Assembly: GCA_020444325.1 (NCBI GenBank)
Contig: JAHLLD010000015.1
Location: 1 to 64,000 of the forward strand
Length of the DNA: 64,000 bases
From: a bacterium
Lineage (GTDB): Bacteria; Bacteroidota; Ignavibacteria; SZUA-365
Direction: 5' to 3'
Shown: one piece after another, positions 31,554-41,436 of the stretch
Layout: each line of letters opens with the position of its first letter
Position numbering within the stretch: position 1 is the first letter of the stretch
Made by a program: the position numbers and the translations under genes
The notes under the pieces: model-generated
Seen by the model: the letters and a program-made list of their open reading frames with translations, nothing else
Databases searched by the model: none
Told to the model about the DNA's origin: nothing

Positions 31554-32936
31554 ATGCAGCGCGCATTTGATATCGCAAGTTTGAATGTCACCGTCATTGG
31601 TGCGGCACGCAGCGGCCTGGCGGCGGCGCGCCTGCTCAAACGCAAAGGCGTCACCGTTTTCCTGACAGAGCTGTCTCCGGTGGAAAAATATCCGGAAGCC
31701 GCAATGATCATGCAGGCGGAAAATATTGAGCATGAATTCGGCGGGCACAGTGACCGCGTCTTCACCTCCGATCTCATCGTTGTTTCGCCGGGTGTCCCTT
31801 CGGATGCCCCCATCATCGTCGAAGCCGAAAGGCGCGACATGCCGGTGATCAGTGAAATCGAAGTCGGCGCGATGTTCCTCGACGGTTCAATCATCGCGGT
31901 GACCGGAACGAACGGCAAGACCACCACCACCACGCTCACCGGCGACATCGCCGTGGCATCGGGACGCAGATCCCTCGTGGCCGGGAATATCGGGCTGGCG
32001 TTCACTGATGCCATCCTTCAGCACGAGGGTCCGATTGACATGGCGGTGCTCGAGATCTCCAGCTTCCAGCTCGATTCCTGCGTCACCTTCCATCCGACCA
32101 CCTCGGTAATCACCACCATCACGCCGGATCATCTCAACCGCTATCACGGGGATTTCCAGGAATACGTGAATTCCAAAATGCGGGTGTTCATGAACCAGGG
32201 TCCGGAAGATCGCCTGGTGTACAGCTACGATGATCCCGTGGTCACCGGCGCCATCAAGACTGCGCGTGCATCGCTGTATCCGGTCAGCTCACTGCAGCGT
32301 CTGCAGAAAGGCGGCTGGCGGGAAAACGGTTCGCTGGTCATCGACGCGGGTTACGGGAAGGAGACTGTTGCGGCCGTCGATGATCTGCGCGTGCACGGCA
32401 GGCACAATCACATGAATGTTCTGATGTCCGCTCTCGCTGCGAGGCTGGAAGGCATCAGCCTGGATGTTATCCGCGACACGGTGATGGATTTCAAAGGTGT
32501 GGAACACCGCCTGGAATTCATCTGCGAGGTCGACGGCATCAAATGGATCAACGATTCCAAGGCCACGAATGTGGATTCCGTGGTCATTGCGCTCAACAGC
32601 TACAGAAACAACTTCGTTCTCATCGCCGGGGGACGCGACAAGGGAACGTCCTACGAGCCGCTGGTAGACATTGTGCGTGAGAAAGTGCGCGCCATGGTCC
32701 TGATCGGCGAGGCTGCGGAGAGAATGGAAAAAGTCTTTGCGCCGGTCACGCGGGTGACGCGTGCGCGCGACATGCTCGAGGCGGTAAACATCGCGAACAT
32801 GGCTGCGCAGCCCGGCGACATCGCCATGCTGTCTCCCGCCTGTGCGAGCTTTGACATGTATGACAACTTCGAACATCGTGGACGCGTGTTCAAGGAATGC
32901 GTCCGCACATTCTGCCGGGAACCGATGCTGGCATGA
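31554..32936 (+). CDS. murD: UDP-MurNAc-L-alanine:D-glutamate ligase MurD
   Basis: The 460-residue Mur ligase adds D-glutamate to UDP-MurNAc-L-Ala. It has an N-terminal Rossmann domain (VTVIGAARSGLAAARLL), the P-loop GTNGKTTTT at about 117-125, EISSFQLD in the central domain and NDSKATN (about 332). The stop overlaps the ftsW start as ATGA, pointing to coupled translation. Confidence 0.97.
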   Translation: MQRAFDIASLNVTVIGAARSGLAAARLLKRKGVTVFLTELSPVEKYPEAAMIMQAENIEHEFGGHSDRVFTSDLIVVSPGVPSDAPIIVEAERRDMPVISEIEVGAMFLDGSIIAVTGTNGKTTTTTLTGDIAVASGRRSLVAGNIGLAFTDAILQHEGPIDMAVLEISSFQLDSCVTFHPTTSVITTITPDHLNRYHGDFQEYVNSKMRVFMNQGPEDRLVYSYDDPVVTGAIKTARASLYPVSSLQRLQKGGWRENGSLVIDAGYGKETVAAVDDLRVHGRHNHMNVLMSALAARLEGISLDVIRDTVMDFKGVEHRLEFICEVDGIKWINDSKATNVDSVVIALNSYRNNFVLIAGGRDKGTSYEPLVDIVREKVRAMVLIGEAAERMEKVFAPVTRVTRARDMLEAVNIANMAAQPGDIAMLSPACASFDMYDNFEHRGRVFKECVRTFCREPMLA

Positions 32937-34093
32937 AGCAGAAGACAGGACATATCGACCTCTGGGTATTTCTCAGCGTGCTTGCACTGATGATGTTCAG
33001 CGTGGGCGTAGTGTACAGCGCTTCGGTATCGATTTCCGGCGCGCGTCACGGCGGTGACTATAATTACCTCGTGCGCAGCCATACGATACGCGTCGTCCTC
33101 GGTGTCATCGCGCTCTTCGTCGGTATGTTCGTCAACTACCATTTCTACAAGTATGTCAGCAAGTATCTTCTGATCATCGCATTGCTGCTGCTTGGATACA
33201 CGCTGGTCGGCGGCACCATCGTCAAGGGTGCGCAGCGCTGGGTGACCTTCGGTCCCATAAGCTTCCAGCCTTCGGAATTCGCCAAGTTTGCCCTTGTCAT
33301 GCATCTGGCCGTCCTTCTCTCCTCGAAACAGAAATACGTCAGGGAATTCCGCGATGGCTTTCTGCCGCTGCTCATATGGATCGTGGCGGTGGTCGGACTC
33401 GTCTTTCTGCAGCCCAATTTCAGCACTGGCGCCATTCTGCTTTCCATCAGCTTCATGGTGCTGTTCGTCGGACGCGTCAAAATCGTGCATCTCGCCGGTG
33501 TCGCCATCGCGGGACTGCCGCTGGTACTCGTTTACGCGGTGTCCGCTTCGTACCGCTGGCAGCGCATCATGTCGTACTTCACCGGGGGAGGCGGGAGCGA
33601 AGCCGGGAACTGGCAGGTGTCGCAGGCGGTGATTGGACTCGGCAGCGGCGGCATTTTCGGTGTCGGCATGGGGATGAGCAAACAGCGCGAATTGTTCCTT
33701 CCGGAATCCTACACCGACTTCATTTTCGCCATTGTCGGCGAGGAATACGGATTTATCGGCGCTGTGCTGATCCTCGCACTGTTCGCTATCATCATGGTGC
33801 GCGGCATGAAAATCGCCAAGCGCGCGACCGACGATCTCGGGCGATTCCTGGCCGTCGGCATCACCTGCACCATCACCGTGTACGCCATCATCAATACCAT
33901 GGTCACGACGGGACTGCTGCCCACCACGGGGCTTCCCATGCCGCTGCTCAGTTACGGCGGTACGACCATTGTGTTCACCGCATACTTCCTCGGCGTGCTT
34001 CTGAACATCTCGATGTACACCCGAATTCGTCCGCGAGAAATCATCGTGCAGCAGGAAGAAGACGGTCCCAAAGTCGGAGAACTCTATCAATGA
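32933..34093 (+). CDS. ftsW: Peptidoglycan polymerase FtsW (SEDS family)
   Basis: The 386-residue polytopic protein polymerises lipid II at the septum with FtsI. SEDS signatures are present: QRWVTFGPISFQPSEFAKFA (about 100-119), QPNFSTGAI, where most relatives have QPDxGT, and GLPMPLLSYGGTT (about 335-347). I use the ATG at 32933, coupled to murD by ATGA. The frame open to 32897 lies within murD. The stop overlaps the murG start, again as ATGA. Confidence 0.96.
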   Translation: MKQKTGHIDLWVFLSVLALMMFSVGVVYSASVSISGARHGGDYNYLVRSHTIRVVLGVIALFVGMFVNYHFYKYVSKYLLIIALLLLGYTLVGGTIVKGAQRWVTFGPISFQPSEFAKFALVMHLAVLLSSKQKYVREFRDGFLPLLIWIVAVVGLVFLQPNFSTGAILLSISFMVLFVGRVKIVHLAGVAIAGLPLVLVYAVSASYRWQRIMSYFTGGGGSEAGNWQVSQAVIGLGSGGIFGVGMGMSKQRELFLPESYTDFIFAIVGEEYGFIGAVLILALFAIIMVRGMKIAKRATDDLGRFLAVGITCTITVYAIINTMVTTGLLPTTGLPMPLLSYGGTTIVFTAYFLGVLLNISMYTRIRPREIIVQQEEDGPKVGELYQ

Positions 34094-35202
34094 AACAGGC
34101 ACTGCGCGTCATATTCGCCGGAGGCGGAACGGGAGGACATCTCTTCCCGGGTGTCGCCGTGGCCGAAGCGCTGCTTCAGCTGCGTCCTGGCAGCAGTGTC
34201 AGCTTTGTCGGATCGCACAATCGTATCGAAGCGCGTGTGGTGCCGAAGCTCGGCTATGCCTTCGATCCACTCTGGATTGCGGGACTGCGTCGCAGCTTCT
34301 CACTGAGCACCGCGCTTCTGCCGTTGAAAATCATGGTTTCGCTCGTGCAGTCCTGGCGCATTCTCCGTCGGCGCAAACCACATGTGATCGTGGGTACCGG
34401 TGGATTCGCCAGCGGTCCATTACTCTACGTCGCCGCGAAAACCGGTCGTCCCACACTCATCCACGAGCAGAACGAGTATCCCGGTATCACGACGCGCAAG
34501 CTTGCCGCGGATGTCGATGAGGTGCATGTGACCTACGAATCCAGCGCCCGGCTCCTCAGGCAGGCGAAGCAGCTCGTCATGAGCGGCAATCCCGTGCGAT
34601 TGAGTCTGCAGAAGCATGACTCCGGTGACGCGCGCGTGCATTTCGGACTGCATCCGTCGCGGCGCACGCTGCTCGTGTTCGGCGGCAGTCTCGGCGCATC
34701 CGCCATCAATCGCGCCATGCGGAATCTCGTACCGCGTCTGGTGCGTGAAGAATATCAGCTCATCTGGCAGACCGGCGCGAAAGACATCGACGAGTACGCC
34801 AGTTTCGGTGCCCTGTATCAGGGACAGGTCGTGGTGCGGCCTTTCATTGACGAGATGGACATGGCATACTCTGCAGCTGATCTCGTGCTCTGCCGCGCAG
34901 GGGCGACGACGCTTGCTGAACTGGGCGTACTCGGACTCCCTGCAGTGCTTGTGCCGTACCCGCATGCAGCAGCGGACCATCAGACGCATAACGCCACTGC
35001 TGTGGCGGACAGCGGAGCGGCGGTTATGCTGCGCGACAGTGAACTCGACAGGCTGGAAGGAACGTTATTCACTCTTCTCGATGACGATCCGGCGCTGGCG
35101 CGCATGGCACAGGCATCGGCACAACTCGGTCGTCCCCAGGCCGCATTCCATATCGCCGAAGCGGTGATACGACTCGCAGAACAGAAGGAGGCCAGCGCAT
35201 GA
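34090..35202 (+). CDS. murG: Lipid II synthase MurG (GlcNAc transferase)
   Basis: The 370-residue peripheral membrane enzyme adds GlcNAc to lipid I, forming lipid II. Motifs are GGGTGGHLFPGVAVAEAL (about 11-28), GGSLGASAINR (about 198-208) and the donor-site block GATTLAELGVLGLPAVLVPY followed by DHQ (about 277-300). A much longer open frame begins at 33376 but is only an overlap with ftsW. The true start is the ATG at 34090 within the ftsW stop. Confidence 0.96.
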   Translation: MKQALRVIFAGGGTGGHLFPGVAVAEALLQLRPGSSVSFVGSHNRIEARVVPKLGYAFDPLWIAGLRRSFSLSTALLPLKIMVSLVQSWRILRRRKPHVIVGTGGFASGPLLYVAAKTGRPTLIHEQNEYPGITTRKLAADVDEVHVTYESSARLLRQAKQLVMSGNPVRLSLQKHDSGDARVHFGLHPSRRTLLVFGGSLGASAINRAMRNLVPRLVREEYQLIWQTGAKDIDEYASFGALYQGQVVVRPFIDEMDMAYSAADLVLCRAGATTLAELGVLGLPAVLVPYPHAAADHQTHNATAVADSGAAVMLRDSELDRLEGTLFTLLDDDPALARMAQASAQLGRPQAAFHIAEAVIRLAEQKEASA

Positions 35203-35663
35203 GTACCAACGAACGCGTCTTCAAACGCCGGCATGATTTCTACTACATCACGTTGCTCGTGTACGTCGCCTTTCTGGCCATGTATATCGTCATCACCGGC
35301 ACCATTACCGACAACACGTTGAAGTTCGGTTTCCACGATCCCGTCGTCTACATCATCGGCATATTCATTCTTCATGCACTGGTCATGCTGCTGGTCGGCG
35401 TCGTGCGCAACCGCAGCCTGGTGCTGACAGATGATGCCATGATATTCCGCTCCCGTTTCCGTGAGCGCAGTATCCCGCTTGAGGATATCGAACGTATCAC
35501 GCTCAAGCGCGACCGGCGGAAGCCGAACGACGGAAGTTTCGCCGTACTCAAGCTTCATGTCGCCGAACGTCGTCGCGTCGTGCGCATCCGCGTCGCCAAT
35601 TACGAGCATGAGAAAGAGCTGTACCAGATGCTGAAAAAACTCAAAAGCGAACAGAAGAAATAA
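35199..35663 (+). CDS. Two-TM membrane protein with PH-like domain, inside the dcw cluster
   Basis: The 154-residue protein has two transmembrane helices (about 16-35 and 48-69). A beta-strand-rich, basic C-terminal region follows (about 70-150: LVLTDDAMIFRSRFRE..., IPLEDIERITLKRD), in the style of bacterial PH domains. I do not recognise a named family. It overlaps murG by ATGA and has AAGGAGG ahead, so it is co-translated with cell-wall genes. murC follows after 63 bases. This is not a standard dcw member. A role in envelope synthesis or divisome anchoring is inference from position alone. Confidence 0.8.
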   Translation: MSTNERVFKRRHDFYYITLLVYVAFLAMYIVITGTITDNTLKFGFHDPVVYIIGIFILHALVMLLVGVVRNRSLVLTDDAMIFRSRFRERSIPLEDIERITLKRDRRKPNDGSFAVLKLHVAERRRVVRIRVANYEHEKELYQMLKKLKSEQKK

Positions 35664-35726
35664 CGAAGGAGGCCTGCCACGGCGGCGTTCGAGCGCAGCA
35701 AGGACGCAGCCGGGAGGACAAACGAA

Positions 35727-37109
35727 TTGAAGTTTGCGAATATTCACCATATCTACTTCGTCGGTATCGGCGGTATCGGCATGAGCGGGATCGCTGAAAT
35801 CCTTCTCAACCAGGGCTTCCGTGTATCAGGCTCCGACCTCTCGCTGACGGAAGTGACGCGGCATCTGCAGGACTGCGGGGCGACGGTGTACGAGGGACAT
35901 GACCCCGCGAATCTGCATGACGTCGACGTCCTGGTATACTCCTCCGCCGTGGCACTGGAAAACCCGGAAGTGATCGCCGCATTGGACCGCAAGATTCCGG
36001 TCATTCGCCGTGCGGAAATGCTGGCGGAAGTCATGCGTCTCCATCACGGCATCGCGATTGCAGGAACACACGGGAAAACGACGACGACCTCGATGCTCGG
36101 ACTCGTGCTCATCGAGGGGGAAAAGGATCCCACTGTGATAGTCGGCGGCAAGCTCCATGCTTTCGGCGGCACCAATGCGCGCCTGGGTGGCGGGGAATTC
36201 ATGGTCGTGGAAGCAGACGAATACGATCGTTCCTTCCTCAAACTCAATCCCACCATGGCGGTATTGACGACGCTGGAAGCGGAGCATCTTGACATCTATG
36301 CCAGTCTCGAGGATCTGAAAAATGCCTTTATCGAATTCGCGAACAAGATTCCTTTCTATGGCTTCATAGCCATGTGCCTCGACGAGCCCGTGCTGCAGGA
36401 AATTCTCCCGAGCATCAAGCGCAAGGTGATCACCTACGGCTTCAGCTCGCAGGCCGATGTGCAGGCTGTCGGACTCGTACACAACGAGAACCGTGCGCAG
36501 TTCACGGTGCTTTCCATGGGGAAGGAACTCGGGGAAATCAGTCTCGGTGTCCCGGGCGAGCACAACGTGCAGAACGCCCTGGCCGCCATCACCGTCAGTC
36601 TCGAACTGGGTCTCCCTTTCGAGAGCATCAAGAAAGCGCTCGACAGCTTCACCGGTGCGTTCCGCCGCTTTGAAGTAAAGGCCGATATCGACGGCATCCT
36701 GGTGGTCGACGATTACGCACATCATCCCACGGAAGTCAAAGTCACCCTGCGTGGCATCAAGGCCGGCTGGCGCCGACGCGTGGTCTGCGTATTCCAGCCG
36801 CATACCTACTCGCGCACACGTGATTTCCAGCGGGAATTCGGCGGCGCGTTCATGAACGCCGATGTGCTCATCGTTACGGACATTTACCCCGCCCGCGAGC
36901 GTCCCATCCAGGGCGTGACCGGTGAGCTGATCTCGGATGCCGCCCGGCAGTTCGGACATAAGAATGTGCACTACGTGCCGGATAAGGCTGACGTTCCGGC
37001 CACGCTGCAGGAACTGGTGCAGCCCGGGGATATTGTCATCACCATGGGTGCGGGCGACATCTATCAGTACGGCGCACAGTACATCACCATGCTTGAGGAT
37101 AAGGCCTGA
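35727..37109 (+). CDS. murC: UDP-MurNAc:L-alanine ligase MurC
   Basis: The 460-residue Mur ligase adds L-alanine to UDP-MurNAc. It starts with TTG at 35727 behind GGGAGGA. IYFVGIGGIGMSGIAEILLNQG forms the N-terminal nucleotide fold (about 9-30). The P-loop is GTHGKTTTT at about 113-121, and DDYAHHPTEV (about 328-337) is the conserved MurC/Mpl motif. Mpl is unlikely given position and length. murB follows after three bases. Confidence 0.95.
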   Translation: MKFANIHHIYFVGIGGIGMSGIAEILLNQGFRVSGSDLSLTEVTRHLQDCGATVYEGHDPANLHDVDVLVYSSAVALENPEVIAALDRKIPVIRRAEMLAEVMRLHHGIAIAGTHGKTTTTSMLGLVLIEGEKDPTVIVGGKLHAFGGTNARLGGGEFMVVEADEYDRSFLKLNPTMAVLTTLEAEHLDIYASLEDLKNAFIEFANKIPFYGFIAMCLDEPVLQEILPSIKRKVITYGFSSQADVQAVGLVHNENRAQFTVLSMGKELGEISLGVPGEHNVQNALAAITVSLELGLPFESIKKALDSFTGAFRRFEVKADIDGILVVDDYAHHPTEVKVTLRGIKAGWRRRVVCVFQPHTYSRTRDFQREFGGAFMNADVLIVTDIYPARERPIQGVTGELISDAARQFGHKNVHYVPDKADVPATLQELVQPGDIVITMGAGDIYQYGAQYITMLEDKA

Positions 37110-37112
37110 TTC

Positions 37113-38045
37113 ATGCTTTCCCTGGAACACATACGGAGTCTCTGCAGCGGTGAGTTGCGCATCAGTGAAGCGCTCGCGCCGATGACATCGTTCCGCATCG
37201 GTGGTCCGGTAGACATTTACATCGAGCCAGCGGGAAGCGATGAGCTGACCGCGCTCGTGCAGTACCTGCGTGAAAGCGATACGAGTTACCTCGTGCTTGG
37301 CAACGGCAGCAACATCCTGATCAGCGATGATGGATTCCGCGGTGTCGTGTTGAATATCGAAAAGCACTTTTCCGGTCTCTCCATCGAAGGTGATGTGATC
37401 ACCGCCGGTGCAGGTGCGCGTCTGAGCAAGTTCGTGGATTTCTGCGTGAAGAACGGAAAGTCCGGAAGTGAGATGCTTGCGGGCATCCCCGGCACACTCG
37501 GCGGCGCGGTGATCATGAATGCCGGCGCTTATGGAGGCGAGATCTCAGATTACATGCTGGAAGTCAGCGTTCTCCGTGATGGACGCGTTCAGTCGCTCGC
37601 TCCCGAGCAATGCGGATTTCGTTACAGAGGCTCGGAACTTCGTGGTGATATCGTTCTCAGAGCGCGCTTCCGTTTCCCGGAAGGTGATATGGAAGCGCTG
37701 CGCGCCCGGAGGAAGGAATTGCTGCTCAAGCGCAATGCCGCGCAGCCGGTGCAGAACCCGAATGCCGGAAGCATTTTCAAGAATCCCGAAGGGGATTATG
37801 CCGCGAGGCTTATCGAAGCCTGCGGATTGAAAGGACAGCGATTCGGTGGCGCTGTCATCTCCGAGAAGCATGCGAATTTCATCGTAAACGATGACGATGC
37901 GTCCGCCATGGATGTGATCAACGCCATGAATCACGTGCGCCGCACCGTGTTTGAAGAAACAGGCGTGGAACTCGAACCGGAAATTCAGCTCATCGGTTTT
38001 CCCGATGATATCATTCAACCAGTAAACTCGTCCGCCACCTCATGA
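37113..38045 (+). CDS. murB: UDP-N-acetylenolpyruvoylglucosamine reductase MurB (type II)
   Basis: The 310-residue flavoenzyme reduces UDP-GlcNAc-enolpyruvate to UDP-MurNAc with NADPH and FAD. FAD-binding segments LGNGSNILI (about 66-74) and AGIPGTLGGAVIMNAGAYGGE (about 124-144) are present. The catalytic serine lies in NAGSIFKNP and the Glu in LEPEIQLIG. The short length fits the type II class, as in B. subtilis. Its stop overlaps the ftsQ start (ATGA). Confidence 0.95.
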   Translation: MLSLEHIRSLCSGELRISEALAPMTSFRIGGPVDIYIEPAGSDELTALVQYLRESDTSYLVLGNGSNILISDDGFRGVVLNIEKHFSGLSIEGDVITAGAGARLSKFVDFCVKNGKSGSEMLAGIPGTLGGAVIMNAGAYGGEISDYMLEVSVLRDGRVQSLAPEQCGFRYRGSELRGDIVLRARFRFPEGDMEALRARRKELLLKRNAAQPVQNPNAGSIFKNPEGDYAARLIEACGLKGQRFGGAVISEKHANFIVNDDDASAMDVINAMNHVRRTVFEETGVELEPEIQLIGFPDDIIQPVNSSATS

Positions 38046-38881
38046 GACGAAAGAAGACCGTCAAACCCACCCGTTTCCGCGCCACCGGCGTCGTCACGTT
38101 CTTCGTGCTTGCCGGGATTGCCGGACTCGCTGTGCTCGCCGCGCAGTGGCGACAGGGTGTGCAGGGTGTGGATCTGCAGGTGAAGGGACTCCATATCGTG
38201 ACGGAAGCACAGATTCGCAAGGCTGCCGGGGTCAGCGACACCTCTGCGCTTGCGGAACTCGACTTGCTGACGATACGGCGCGCGGTACTCGATAATCCCT
38301 TCGTCAAGGATGCCGATGTGCAGCGTGCCCCCCCGCGCACTCTTCGGATTGATGTGCTGGAAAGAACACCCATCGCCATGCTGCTCAATGTGCAGGCGAA
38401 AGACTGGCTGATAGATGAAGACGGTTTCGTCCTTCCCGCGGTGCATTCTGCCGCGGTGCACGATCTGCCCGTGCTGACAGGAAGTGCGGACGTGCAGGAT
38501 CTGAAGCCCGGCGTGCGCATTAGGAATCCGAGAGTGCAGAAAGCGTTGCAGGTATTGAAAACCGCCGCGGCTATTGATCCTGCGATGATGAACATGTTTT
38601 CCGAGGTCAACCTCGATCAGAGGAGGGACCTGGTGTTTTACACCATGGAAGGTGGCGTTCCCGTGATTTTCGGATCGACCCGCAACAAGGAAGACAAGCT
38701 GCGATCGTTTGCCGCATTCTGGGAAAACGTCGCGATGAAATATGACCCCACGTCCCTCGAGTACGTGGATCTTCGATGGAAGAAGCAGGTTGTCACGCGG
38801 TGGCGCGACGCTTCATCCGCACCGGAACAGGCGCAGGTGGAATACGCCGCCCTGCCGGATACCAATCACGTCCAAGAATAA
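38042..38881 (+). CDS. ftsQ: Cell-division protein FtsQ
   Basis: The 279-residue inner-membrane protein has a short basic cytoplasmic tail, one transmembrane helix (about 17-36), a POTRA domain (about 40-112: VDLQVKGLHIVTEAQIRKAAGV... VLERTPIAM) and an FtsQ/DivIB domain. It links the divisome subcomplexes and binds FtsL/FtsB. Position between murB and ftsA is standard. It overlaps murB by ATGA and ends 27 bases before ftsA. Confidence 0.92.
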   Translation: MRRKKTVKPTRFRATGVVTFFVLAGIAGLAVLAAQWRQGVQGVDLQVKGLHIVTEAQIRKAAGVSDTSALAELDLLTIRRAVLDNPFVKDADVQRAPPRTLRIDVLERTPIAMLLNVQAKDWLIDEDGFVLPAVHSAAVHDLPVLTGSADVQDLKPGVRIRNPRVQKALQVLKTAAAIDPAMMNMFSEVNLDQRRDLVFYTMEGGVPVIFGSTRNKEDKLRSFAAFWENVAMKYDPTSLEYVDLRWKKQVVTRWRDASSAPEQAQVEYAALPDTNHVQE

Positions 38882-38908
38882 ATTCGCATACATGCTGAAG
38901 TACCGCAT

Positions 38909-40168
38909 ATGAAAACACGTTACCAGGGCGCCGGAATCGCAGAAAACATCGTTGTCGGACTCGACATCGGCACGACGAAAGTCTGCGCCATGATTGCCGC
39001 GAAAGACGCGGACGATCGTATCAATATTCTCGGCATCGGCAAGGCGGAGAACGAGGGCATGGCCCGCGGTACGGTTACGCATATCGACAAAACCGTACGT
39101 GCCATCCAGTCCGCCGTCATGGACGCCGAGAGGCAGTCGGGCATCAAGGTCCGCGCCGTCAACGTCGGTATCGCCGGCGATCACATTCAGAGCTTCCAGA
39201 GCCGCGGTGTCATCGCCATCAGCAATCCGGAAAACGAGATCACGCGCAAGGATGTAGAGCGGCTGCTGCAGGATACCAAGCGGGTTGCCCTGCCGTCGGA
39301 TCGCCGCATCATCCATGTCATTCCGCAGGAATTCATCGTCGACGGACAGGATGGCATTTATGATCCCGTCGGTATGGCGGGTGTGCGCATGGAAGCCAAC
39401 GTGCACATCATTACCGGCGGCATCACTGCGGTACAGAACATCTACAAATGCGTTGAAAGGGCGGGACTGGAAGTCAACGACCTCGTGCTCGAACCACTGG
39501 CATCGGCCAACTCGGTGATGAGCGAAGAGGAAAAGGAAGTCGGCATCGTGCTTGTCGACATCGGCGGCGGGACGACGGACATCGCCATCTTCGAGGAGCG
39601 CACCATTCGTCACTCCGCCGTTCTCGCCATTGCCGGCAAGAAAGTGACCGAGGATATCCGCAAAGGACTCGGCATTCTCAACGACCAGGCGGAGAAACTC
39701 AAGCGCGAGCACGGCTACGCGTTTCTCCCCGAAATCGTCGACGACACACCAATCATGCTCCCGCGTCTCGGCAGCCGCGACGAAATGCAGATCAGCCGCT
39801 CGCTGCTCTGCCAGATCATCCAGCCGCGCATCGAGGAGGTACTGGAAATTGTCGCTCTCGAAATCAAGCGCTCCGGCTATTCAAAGCATCTGCACAGCGG
39901 CGTGATTCTCACCGGTGGTGGATCCCTGGTCAAGGGAACGGCGGCGCTGGCGCGGGAGGTCCTTGGCATGCCGGTGAAAATCGGTATTCCATCGGGCTTC
40001 AGCGGCGGTTTCGTCAATGAAGTCGAGAATCCCATGTACAGCACCTGCGTCGGACTGGTGCTGCACGGCATGAAGAGCATTGGTTCCACGAATTTCGAAG
40101 TCGGTCTCCGAGGAGAGGGCAAGGCCGGCATCGTCAAGAAGATTATTGAATGGTTCAACGAACTATAG
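38909..40168 (+). CDS. ftsA: Cell-division protein FtsA
   Basis: The 419-residue actin-like ATPase anchors FtsZ to the membrane. Nucleotide-binding motifs GLDIGTTKVCAMIA (about 17-30), VDIGGGTTDIAIF (about 216-228) and LTGGGSLVKG (about 332-341) are clear. The C-terminus GIVKKIIEWFNEL is an amphipathic helix that serves as membrane anchor. ftsZ follows after 80 bases, which is long enough to hold its own promoter, although none is obvious. Confidence 0.97.
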   Translation: MKTRYQGAGIAENIVVGLDIGTTKVCAMIAAKDADDRINILGIGKAENEGMARGTVTHIDKTVRAIQSAVMDAERQSGIKVRAVNVGIAGDHIQSFQSRGVIAISNPENEITRKDVERLLQDTKRVALPSDRRIIHVIPQEFIVDGQDGIYDPVGMAGVRMEANVHIITGGITAVQNIYKCVERAGLEVNDLVLEPLASANSVMSEEEKEVGIVLVDIGGGTTDIAIFEERTIRHSAVLAIAGKKVTEDIRKGLGILNDQAEKLKREHGYAFLPEIVDDTPIMLPRLGSRDEMQISRSLLCQIIQPRIEEVLEIVALEIKRSGYSKHLHSGVILTGGGSLVKGTAALAREVLGMPVKIGIPSGFSGGFVNEVENPMYSTCVGLVLHGMKSIGSTNFEVGLRGEGKAGIVKKIIEWFNEL

Positions 40169-40248
40169 ATCGATTCCGAGAATGAAACACTTTGAAACAG
40201 TGAAAACCATACAGATTAACTCATCACCCACTTTCTGAGGAGGGCCTT

Positions 40249-41436
40249 ATGGCTATCTTATACGACAACACTGGTGACAGTCGGGCGAAGATCCGCGTCG
40301 TTGGTGTCGGCGGCGGAGGCGGCAACGCGGTGGAAGACATGATCAACCGCGGACTCGACAACGTCGAGTTCATCGCCATCAACACGGATGCGCAGGCGCT
40401 TGAGCGCAGCGGATCCAATTACTGTCTCCAGGCGGGCAAGAACCTGACCCGCGGACTCGGTGCGGGAGCGGATCCTTCGGTCGGCTATCGCGCTGTTGAG
40501 GAAGACAAGGAGGAAATCGCTTCCGTGCTCGCCGGCAGTGACATGGTCTTTGTGACCGCGGGCATGGGCGGCGGAACCGGCACCGGCGGATCTCCCGTCG
40601 TCGCGAATCTCTCGAAGGGCACCGGCGCACTCGTCGTCGGCATCGTGACCAAGCCGTTCCATTTCGAAGGCAAGCGCCGGATGGCGCAGGCCGAAGAAGG
40701 CATCGAGGAACTGCGCAAGCACGTTGACACGCTCATCGTCATCCCCAACCAGAAGCTGTTGTCGCTGGTGGACAAGGGTACGGCCCTGTCCGAGGCCTTC
40801 CAGCTCGCAAACGAAGTTCTGTACAATGCGACGCGTGGTATCGCGGAGATCATCGCCGTTCCCGGCCTGGTCAACGTAGACTTCGCCGATGTTCGCACCA
40901 TTATGCGTGATATGGGTGACGCGCTGATGGGCAGCGGCATCGCCGAAGGCGACAACCGCGCCGTCGAAGCCGCGCACAACGCCATCAGCAGTCCGCTCCT
41001 CGACGGTGTCTCCATCGGCGGTGCGCAGGGCGTCCTTGTCAACATCACCGGCGGCGAAGACATGTCGCTGGTCGAAATCGACGAAGCCGTTTCCATCATC
41101 ACCGAAGCCGCCGGCGAAGAAGCCAACGTCATCTTCGGTTCTGTCGTCGATCCCTCGCTCGAAAACAAGCTGATGGTTACCGTCATCGCCACCGGTTTCA
41201 ACAAGAAGCACGCGGGCGCCCGTCGTCCCGCCGCCTCACAGCCGCAGCGTCAGCAGCGCGCCGCGCACATTCCGACCGGTATCAACGAAATCCGCGAACT
41301 CGACGAACCCGCTTTCATCCGCAAGGGACTCTCCCTCGCATCCTCCCAGGAGGAAAGCGACGAGGAAAGCGGCAACCAGCGCATCGAAAAATCCAATCCT
41401 GATCGCCCCGCATTCCTGAGGAAGATCATGGACTGA
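40249..41436 (+). CDS. ftsZ: Cell-division GTPase FtsZ
   Basis: The 395-residue tubulin homologue forms the division ring. The GTP-binding signature GMGGGTGTG is at 105-113, with VVGVGGGGGNA near the N-terminus and the NVDFADVRTIM T7-loop region. A short linker leads to the conserved C-terminal peptide RPAFLRKIMD (386-395), the site for FtsA and other partners. GAGGAGG precedes the ATG. The last five codons and the downstream hairpins recur at 42286-42387, behind the toxin-antitoxin module. Confidence 0.98.
   Translation: MAILYDNTGDSRAKIRVVGVGGGGGNAVEDMINRGLDNVEFIAINTDAQALERSGSNYCLQAGKNLTRGLGAGADPSVGYRAVEEDKEEIASVLAGSDMVFVTAGMGGGTGTGGSPVVANLSKGTGALVVGIVTKPFHFEGKRRMAQAEEGIEELRKHVDTLIVIPNQKLLSLVDKGTALSEAFQLANEVLYNATRGIAEIIAVPGLVNVDFADVRTIMRDMGDALMGSGIAEGDNRAVEAAHNAISSPLLDGVSIGGAQGVLVNITGGEDMSLVEIDEAVSIITEAAGEEANVIFGSVVDPSLENKLMVTVIATGFNKKHAGARRPAASQPQRQQRAAHIPTGINEIRELDEPAFIRKGLSLASSQEESDEESGNQRIEKSNPDRPAFLRKIMD

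Noticed and set aside
33376-34089. Apparent 608-residue MurG with a long N-terminal extension
   Set aside because: The extension is ftsW read in another frame. The MurG GGGTGGH motif needs the start at 34090, which is coupled to the ftsW stop.
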